Below are positions 58,491 to 64,000 of a stretch of DNA of 64,000 nt, one piece after another. How positions within the stretch are numbered: the stretch's first letter is position 1; every line of letters begins with the position of its first letter. Under the pieces are notes generated by a model that saw only the letters and a program-made list of their open reading frames with translations, was not told the DNA's origin and made no database searches. The DNA is from Triatoma infestans. Lineage: Eukaryota > Arthropoda > Insecta > Hemiptera > Reduviidae. The stretch is from the NCBI GenBank assembly GCA_011037195.1, contig JAAEAF010001076.1, positions 103,640 through 167,639 on the forward strand. Reading direction: 5' to 3'. Made by a program: the position numbers and the translations under genes.

Positions 58491-58910
58491 AAGCTGATTT
58501 CAACGGAAAGACAAAAGGGAATGACTTGCCTCCTCTTTACCAGCATTAATGTTAAAGTATGTTTTCAACAGTTCATACAAAAATAAAATGAAAATTGGCA
58601 TGAATATAAAAACGAAATATATTAGCAACACAATAAAGAGTTCAGAGTATGTATCTTATTTTTACAGGAGAAAATCTGGTATTTTTTAACAACCATTAAA
58701 TTCCCGAATCAGCAGTGTAGTGGAAGGACAAAATCGATAAATAATAGGTTAAAGTTTCTGAATATTTTATAGTATCCAAAATTGTATTTTTGTTAATATT
58801 TTATAATATATTAGACTGTGAAATTATCTTCAAAAAGATTGTACTTTAGTGTCAGGTACTGCAAATTTGGATCATTAAACAAAGGCACAAATCCCGTTAG
58901 GTCAAACCTT

Positions 58911-59253
58911 TGTACAAGCTAATTTCCCCCTCTAGAGAGAGAGAGCAATTCCAAAGAATAGATTCTAACATTAGTTTTAAAAGAGTAAAGAGTATAGAGT
59001 CTAAACTCAACCTTCAAAGAGGACACTTCAGGAATTGCTCTCTTAGTATCAGTGCCAGTTTCACGGTAAATTAAATAAGTTTATAATACCAAATAAGTTG
59101 TTATTATTATTTTAACAGAATATATTTATGTTAACAGTGGTGATATCTTAAATATTCCTATTACTTCTATCTCAAACATAATTACAAGCCCTTTTCGCTA
59201 AAACGCTCACGACCCAACCAACTACAAATACACAAACACACCATTACATTACA
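58911..59253 (+). repeat. 5' LTR of the gag-protease element (start approximate)
   Basis: The start TGTACAAGCT is chosen by analogy with the TGTA starts of related LTRs. The end is fixed by the adjoining primer-binding site. Similarity to the 3' copy is clear only in the last 80 bp and around 'ATCAGTGCCAGT'. Confidence 0.55.
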
Positions 59254-59302
59254 TTGGTGCCAGCTGTTTGGGATATTTTCAACGAGAATCCACAATTTAC
59301 AA

Positions 59303-59379
59303 GTACGTAAAAATTTTAATTTCATAATTAAACAAATTATCCATCAGATAATTTGATTGTTTTTTAATTATTTTTTCAG
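59303..59379 (+). other. Possible short intron in the gag leader
   Basis: CAAGTACGTAA contains a GT donor at 59303, and TTATTTTTTCAG at 59368-59379 is a strong acceptor-like tract. The resulting 77-base intron would remove most of the leader before the gag ATG. Inferred from sequence only. Confidence 0.25.
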
Positions 59380-59486
59380 CGGAAATATCTTCAATATTTC
59401 CCATTATTGAATTTTCTAGTGAATTTCATTTTTAAATTTTTGTAATTGTACCACTTGTACCTCAATCCCTTTCGAATTTTGAATTT

Positions 59487-60818
59487 ATGAGTGTACTTAA
59501 TAGATCCCAAATTATAAAGATATTACGCGATAATAAACTTTCTGTTGGAGGCAATTTACTCCAATTACGTAGACGTCTTGAAAAATATAATCTTTCCCGA
59601 AGCAATTCTTTCACTGACAAAATGTATAAGATTAATGGACAAGACATGGGCATCGACGCTGCTGTAGAATATTTACTTGCGCAGCAGCAATCAGCAAATC
59701 CTCCAATTAATAATCAACCTAATCCTTTAAGAAATTTACAATTGATAAATAGCTTACCTACCTTCGATGGCGAAAATTCAGCCAAAGTGTCAGATTTCCT
59801 TGACCAAATTAGCCATTGTGCTAGTCTTTCTGGCTGGGACGACGCTGCTAAATTAGAAATATTAGCACTTAGGCTCTCAGGTTCTGCAAAAGTATTTTAT
59901 GACACCCAGAAAGCGGAATTACAACGCCAGGGTACAACTATAACGTATCCTCTAATTTCAGAGCGACTTCTAGCCCGATTTCGTAAGGAAAAAACACCCT
60001 TAGTCCTCTTACAACAGATGACTAATATTCAGTCCTTGCCCACTGAGCCTCCTGAAACATTCGCGGATAGGATTAGACATATCCAATCCGCCATTCATCT
60101 AAAAGCTCAAGCTAACCCACTCGAGGCCTTACAAACAATATTAGATAAACTGGCCACTGATGCATTCTTGAAGTCACTTCCTCAACCGCTTCGTAATGAG
60201 GTGCGAACGAAGCTTCCTCAAAAATTAGATGAAGCACTTTCCTATGCCAATGCCCTAAAAGAAGTTCAGGCTTCTGAAACAAACCCCACCGTTTTCGCTG
60301 TAACTTCAAAAAATTCTAATCGTACACCTCCATCTCCTTGTCGTTACTGTGGACAAATACATTTCCACAGAGAATGCCCACATCGTAATAAAAGCCAAAA
60401 GCCACAATTAAAAACAACTACCACTTGTAGAGTTTTTAATGTAATAAAAAACAGACCTTGTCGCCATTGTTCCGGTCCACATTTTGACGTGGACTGCACC
60501 AACAAATTTAGACAAAAACCTCGTACTAACTTTGGCAAAATGCCTAAGAAATTTAATATTCCTCAAAATTTTAATCACAGAGCAAATAGTAATAATCGCT
60601 ATAATAATAATAATAATCAATATTATAGTAATAATCATAGTCCTCGAATTAATTCAAACAATTCGCGATTTAACCCTTATTCAGATAGACCCCAGTATAG
60701 TCTTAATAATAATAATAACGGTAGCAATAACCTCCAAAATAGGCCCACTTGCCAATTTTGTTCTAAATTTGGACATACGGTTCGAACATGTTTCCAGATA
60801 CAGCCAAAAAACGGTTAA
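59487..60818 (+). CDS. gag: Gag polyprotein, intact, with SAP-like N-terminus and three zinc knuckles
   Basis: Retrotransposon structural protein of 443 residues that would form the particle and package RNA in the cytoplasm. Residues about 5-36 (NRSQIIKILRDNKLSVGGNL...) look like a SAP-type helix-extended loop-helix, a DNA/chromatin-binding fold in other proteins. Residues about 80-260 are capsid-like and align with the truncated Gag at 43156. Three zinc knuckles follow: two of the variant CX2CX3HX4C form at residues about 285-297 (CRYCGQIHFHREC) and 325-337 (CRHCSGPHFDVDC), and a canonical CX2CX4HX4C at 422-435. An Asn-rich linker (about 360-415) separates the second and third. ATG at 59487 is the first in frame after the leader. 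The stop TAA at 60816 lies just after a slippery heptamer. Frames overlapping it on other strands and frames are shadows. Confidence 0.92.
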   Translation: MSVLNRSQIIKILRDNKLSVGGNLLQLRRRLEKYNLSRSNSFTDKMYKINGQDMGIDAAVEYLLAQQQSANPPINNQPNPLRNLQLINSLPTFDGENSAKVSDFLDQISHCASLSGWDDAAKLEILALRLSGSAKVFYDTQKAELQRQGTTITYPLISERLLARFRKEKTPLVLLQQMTNIQSLPTEPPETFADRIRHIQSAIHLKAQANPLEALQTILDKLATDAFLKSLPQPLRNEVRTKLPQKLDEALSYANALKEVQASETNPTVFAVTSKNSNRTPPSPCRYCGQIHFHRECPHRNKSQKPQLKTTTTCRVFNVIKNRPCRHCSGPHFDVDCTNKFRQKPRTNFGKMPKKFNIPQNFNHRANSNNRYNNNNNQYYSNNHSPRINSNNSRFNPYSDRPQYSLNNNNNGSNNLQNRPTCQFCSKFGHTVRTCFQIQPKNG

Positions 60819-60845
60819 GCCCACAGCCGCTCTCACGAACGGCTG
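60806..60845 (+). promoter_or_regulatory. Programmed -1 ribosomal frameshift signal at gag end
   Basis: In the gag frame the codons CCA AAA AAC give the slippery heptamer A AAA AAC at 60806-60812, one codon before the gag stop (60816-60818). After an 11-base spacer a hairpin can form: CAGCCG (60824-60829) pairs with CGGCTG (60840-60845) around a 10-base loop. A -1 slip enters a frame open from 60812 that reads on towards the protease. A AAA AAC plus a downstream stem is the textbook arrangement for retroviral and retrotransposon gag-pro frameshifting. Spacer and stem length are somewhat outside the most efficient range. Confidence 0.75.
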
Positions 60846-60916
60846 ATGTTATGACCTTGGCTCTCATACCTGCTTTCACAAATTCTGATAATTTGTTAGT
60901 AAATTTAAGAATTGGC
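60812..60916 (+). CDS. Frameshift-linked region leading into protease
   Basis: The -1 frame after the slippery site reads RLSPQPLSRTADVMTLALIP and then AFTNSDNLLVNLRIGKK, up to the A-run at 60917-60923. The last part is a typical strand leading into a retropepsin. The protease itself continues in another frame (see next entry), so a one-base change in the seven-A run interrupts an otherwise continuous fusion. Confidence 0.6.
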
Positions 60917-61280
60917 AAAAAAATTTATTCGTGCCCTTGTAGACACTGGAGCTAGTCACAGCCTAGTGGATTCCAGTTTTTGTCGAAATAAGAACCTTCA
61001 GCATTCCAACATTATTTTAAAATCTCTGACTAACCAAGTAATACCTAATTATGGCATCACGTCCCTTCATTTGCATGCGGACAATGTCGAAAATTCCAAT
61101 TTTCCTGGCGAATTCATAGTTTCGCTATTAAAAGGCAATTTCCAATTAATACTTGGTAGAGATGTCCTTACATTAAATAGGGCAATTATTAATTTGCGCA
61201 CACGTACACTAGCGCTCAATAAATTCAACATTCAATTTTCAAATAGTACTCAAACGCACCAATTTAGTACTAATCGCTAA
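60912..61280 (+). CDS. Retropepsin (aspartic protease), frame broken at its start
   Basis: 122 codons open. FIRALVDTGASHSLVDSSFC carries the catalytic D-T-G-A motif at about residues 11-14. About 60 residues later LILGRDVL is the conserved second strand-turn (ILG.D.L) of retropepsins. As a dimer such proteases cut the Gag precursor. The reading frame has no suitable own start. It should be made as an extension of the -1 frameshift product, but a seven-A tract at 60917-60923 puts it out of phase by one base. The cause is a mutation or a sequencing error in a homopolymer. The frame ends with TAA at 61278-61280 without running into an RT. Confidence 0.85.
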   Translation: MAKKFIRALVDTGASHSLVDSSFCRNKNLQHSNIILKSLTNQVIPNYGITSLHLHADNVENSNFPGEFIVSLLKGNFQLILGRDVLTLNRAIINLRTRTLALNKFNIQFSNSTQTHQFSTNR

Positions 61281-62377
61281 GTTCACTAAAATCCCTAGTA
61301 ACTAACCACAAAATTTCTGTGCCACCTCGCGCACACAATACATAGCACTTGAAATAACATGCTTGACATAATCTCTTGAAATTATTCTCATTCTATCACA
61401 CTTCTCAACCTATTCTCAACTCTACAAACTACACCACATGTATATATTAGTATATATTAACCATATAATTAACAAACTTATGAACTATATATATAAAAAA
61501 AAAAAATGCATGTAATCAATTAATTAGTCTTAAGAACAAAAATGCGTAAACTTGGTTGTTTAATATCTGTTATGTAATGCAATGTTTCATAGTGATCTCT
61601 TTATTTAGCACATTTTTTTTCTGTTCCAGCGACGACGATGTCAATGCAGAAATTAAGAATTTCCAAATATTGATTTACGATGAATTTTTAATTAAATTTT
61701 AGTATACTTTTAATTAATAAATTATATATTTTTGCAGATTTAATGTTTGATATTTTGATGTTTATTTATGATATTCATGATATGGATTATTTTTTTTTTT
61801 CAGTTCGCTTTAAAAGAAAACTGCATTACTTTAATTGTTTATATATTTGTCGATCTTTTGATTTATTAATCTAACATTTTTCTAATATTTCATTGTTTTC
61901 TTAATGTATGTTCAAGGTACCTAGAAAGCACAGCATAGCTGAATAGCTCTTGGATTACGACGGCCCAAATATGCATGCATACCCCACAAAGTAGCTACTT
62001 ACCTTAATAACTTAATATTTACTTCAATAGCAAAAAATGTCTTTGTTATAAGAGCTTTCCATAAAATTAAGTGTTCAGCAATATTTTAATTTAACATTAA
62101 ATTAATTTAAATTTCTCTTTCCAGAATCAAACTTCTTCACAGCTACATCATTGCATGTGTATGCATGAATTGCATGTCTATGAATGTATGCATGAATTGC
62201 ATGTCTATGAATGTTGCATGAAAATAGCATGTTAGCCATGTATTTATATTGTGATGGATGCAAGAAACTTGAAATAATATTAAATTTTAAATAAACCTAA
62301 ATTATCAAAATATGTTGCAAAGGACCAGCCAGGTATAAAGTCCTGTTACTCGTACGGTTCAAGAACAATTATGGCAT
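61281..62377. other. Non-coding interior of the LTR element
   Basis: AT-rich with no RT, RNase H or integrase motif on either strand. Contains a two-unit tandem repeat of about 29 bp (62156-62212, TGCATGAATTGCATGTCTAT). Either a captured filler sequence or the scar of pol deletion. Confidence 0.6.
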
Positions 62378-62701
62378 TGTACTGTACTACCCCTTCTTCT
62401 CACAGGGGAGGAATTGAAACAAAGAGAAGAGATATTTTAAGACAGACTCGTTCTAGCTACCAAAGTGAAAACATCAGAGCCAGTATCAAGTTTTAAGTGT
62501 TATTCCAATTAATTTATAAGCATATTGTTGTTAACTTATTTTCTCTTAGAGAATATATCTTTTGAAAAACAGTGTGACTTCATTATTATTGCAAACACTT
62601 CATTCTCTTTTAAAATTACAAACTTATAAGCCCTTTTCACTAAAACGCTCGTGCTACACACTACCACTACTACAAATACAACTCCACACCATTACATTAC
62701 A
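62378..62701 (+). repeat. 3' LTR of the gag-protease element (start approximate)
   Basis: Ends ATTACATTACA like the 5' copy. The start TGTACTGTACTACCCC is tentative. No polypurine tract is obvious upstream. Confidence 0.5.
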
Positions 62702-63089
62702 ATATGTATACATTTCAATTTCAAGATTTAAGATCATTTTTTTTCTTCACTGTCTGTAAATAATCTAACCTCTTTTAACAATAAGAGAAGGTTACAAACA
62801 GTGTCAAGTTTCCATTCAGTTTATACAAATATTAAATAAGTTTTATTTGCGTATACGTATATTTTTAGATACTCTGTGCAGCCATCGCAAAGCCTCCAAG
62901 CATTATGTGATGACTATTTCTGGCCATAAAATGTGCCGAGCACAGCCATGTACAAATCGTCTGCTCGATTATTTGGCCAATGAAATCACCATATTTGTCC
63001 ACCAACAGCAGGCCAAATGAGCCGCCTAATTGGAGAATACTTGTCACCGTGCGTTTATTCACATTTTATTCATTTATTGTTTTTATTTT

Positions 63090-63300
63090 TTAAAAACCAC
63101 ATCTATGGTCATTGGCACCTGGAGCCTTCTCAGTGCCTTGCCGGCCTCCGGACAGTATTTACAAGGTTAAAGACAACACTGTCCATCACCGTACAGTGAG
63201 CTGGAGAGGGTCCTAGGAAAAGAAAATCTAAGGGCAGCCATAGCTGGACTCGAATCCTGGACCTCCGCGTGGGAGAGTACAGTGCGCTAACCCCAGAGCT
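63090..63300 (-). mobile_element. tRNA-derived SINE, near complete, reversed
   Basis: On the minus strand GGGGTTAGCGCACTGTACTC resembles the tRNA head, and AGGATTCGAGTCCAGC is a good B-box. The body follows: CTTAGATTTTCTTTTCCTAG, GATGGACAGTGTTGTCTTTAA and AAGGCTCCAGGTGCC, ending near CATAGATGTGG. Frames over it on both strands are not genes. Confidence 0.8.
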
Positions 63301-63305
63301 TTGAA

Positions 63306-63610
63306 TCTCACCGATTTTTTTCAAATTTGGAATTTTAGCCGATGAAATTAATGTTCACCAATCAAATTTAGATTCACCAAAAACAAATTATTCCCGGTAT
63401 ATGAATTTTACAGAAAATCATTGAGGCCATTTTCGATCTGTAGTCGGATCCCCTGTTGATATCTTTTATTATTATTATTTATTTGTCTGTGGGGAGGAAT
63501 CAAACCCTAAACTATCCAAAGCCCCACTGAATCCATCAACCGGAAGTTGCGACTTTAATGAATGTATTTATTTCAGTTTTTCGTAAATTTTCGAGTAAAT
63601 AGCTCCTAGG
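63306..63610. repeat. ACTTTCTC-family scraps in two orientations
   Basis: 63315-63445 reads like an internal repeat on the plus strand (AAATTTGGAATTTTAGCC ... CAGAAAATCATTGAGGCCATTTTCG). 63537-63608 matches the family on the minus strand (AACCGGAAGTTGCGAC ... TTTCAGTTTTTCGTAAATTTTCGAG). Heavily eroded. Confidence 0.4.
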
Positions 63611-63830
63611 ATTTTCTCTAAATTTCGTATACTGTCGCATAGATAGATTACATTGAACATTGGGTGATCACATCTCAGACACGCAGCCAGTAGAGGCTAT
63701 TGTACCAACCTCTATAGGTCTAGTATGAGAAACCTCCTATCTTCATGAAGTTGAGGGCTTATTATTATTAATATTTGTCTGTGGGGAAGGACCAAACCCT
63801 ACGCTATCCAAAGCTGACAGGGGGCCCATA
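63470..63830. repeat. Unassigned repeat, two copies
   Basis: TTATTATTATTATTTATTTG TCTGTGGGGAGG and CAAACCCTA..CTATCCAAAGC at 63466-63524 recur at 63760-63813. The second copy continues into a GGGTCTAGAACAAATATCCAGACCC inverted pair (63867-63891). Family unknown; cut by the window end. Confidence 0.55.
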
Positions 63831-64000
63831 TAGCTACCCCAAGAAAAAAACAACAACAAACCGGGTCTAGAACAAATATCCAGACCCGGATCTAATCCAT
63901 CTAAGATTCACCGCAGTCCGAATAAATCGGACAATAAACTTAAGCGGAAATAGTCTAAGCTCTTCCACAGACATCCTATTCTGACCAAAGGTCCTGAACC

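Larger units (their letters stand above)
58911..62701 (+). mobile_element. LTR retrotransposon with gag and protease only
   Basis: A 5' LTR-like region (about 58911-59253) ends CATTACATTACA and is followed by TGGTGCCAGC at 59255, the likely primer-binding site. The offset of one base is the same as in the 42260 element. A homologous 3' LTR-like region (about 62378-62701) shares 'AAGCCCTTTTC-CTAAAACGCTC' and the same ATTACATTACA end. Between them are gag (59487-60818), a -1 frameshift signal and protease (to 61280), then about 1.1 kb of AT-rich non-coding sequence. RT, RNase H and integrase are absent. No target duplication was found, so the outer boundaries are provisional. Confidence 0.75.

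Noticed and set aside
60484..60846. 120-codon frame overlapping gag
   Set aside because: Shadow of the Asn-rich linker and knuckle region in another phase (poly-Ile). The correct frame contains the zinc knuckles.

Overview
The window looks like repeat-dominated intergenic (or long intronic) DNA from an AT-rich animal genome, most likely an arthropod and probably an insect. The basis is the retroelement mix: Jockey-type, CR1/L2-like and RTE-like non-LTR remnants, BEL/Pao fragments, Ty3/Gypsy-like gag elements, a Tc1/IS630-like transposase, tRNA-derived SINEs and long microsatellites. No bacterial operon, CRISPR array or intact host gene was found. Nearly every coding trace is a broken transposable element. 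The one long intact reading frame (443 codons, 59487-60818) is a retrotransposon Gag.

Layout. 1-9500 is homopolymer-rich A/T sequence. Two or three small GC-rich islands near the left end could be terminal exons of a gene entering from the left. 9600-23000 holds SINEs, a degenerate minisatellite, non-LTR remnants on both strands, a 320-bp solo LTR with a perfect CTCCC target duplication, a possible larger LTR, and a broken N-terminal transposase fragment. 23000-33400 has a Jockey-like reverse transcriptase, a large fold-back whose two arms each carry the C-terminal end of a Tc1/IS630-like transposase, a long GATA/GATG tract and further RT remnants. 33500-41500 carries BEL/Pao RT and RNase H-integrase remnants, LTR-like segments, two reverse-strand non-LTR ends and a hairpin with hammerhead-like motifs. 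42255-43936 is a complete but internally deleted LTR element with CTTGA duplications; its 5' LTR contains a MITE flanked by TAA. 44000-57800 is mostly degenerate repeats, including a TA-flanked MITE with perfect 24-bp inverted ends and a perfect 29-bp-arm hairpin. 58900-62700 is an LTR element with intact gag, a canonical-looking -1 frameshift signal and a retropepsin, but no visible reverse transcriptase or integrase.

The commonest family is a roughly 1-kb element bounded by ACTTTCTCTTACTCC and its complement, seen about 15 times, usually truncated. One site shows a 3' end joined directly to a 5' end. All of these parts appear to be mobile-element debris and non-autonomous derivatives rather than a cooperating host pathway. 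Family assignments rest on motifs read by eye. No search was run, so species and clade names are inferences.
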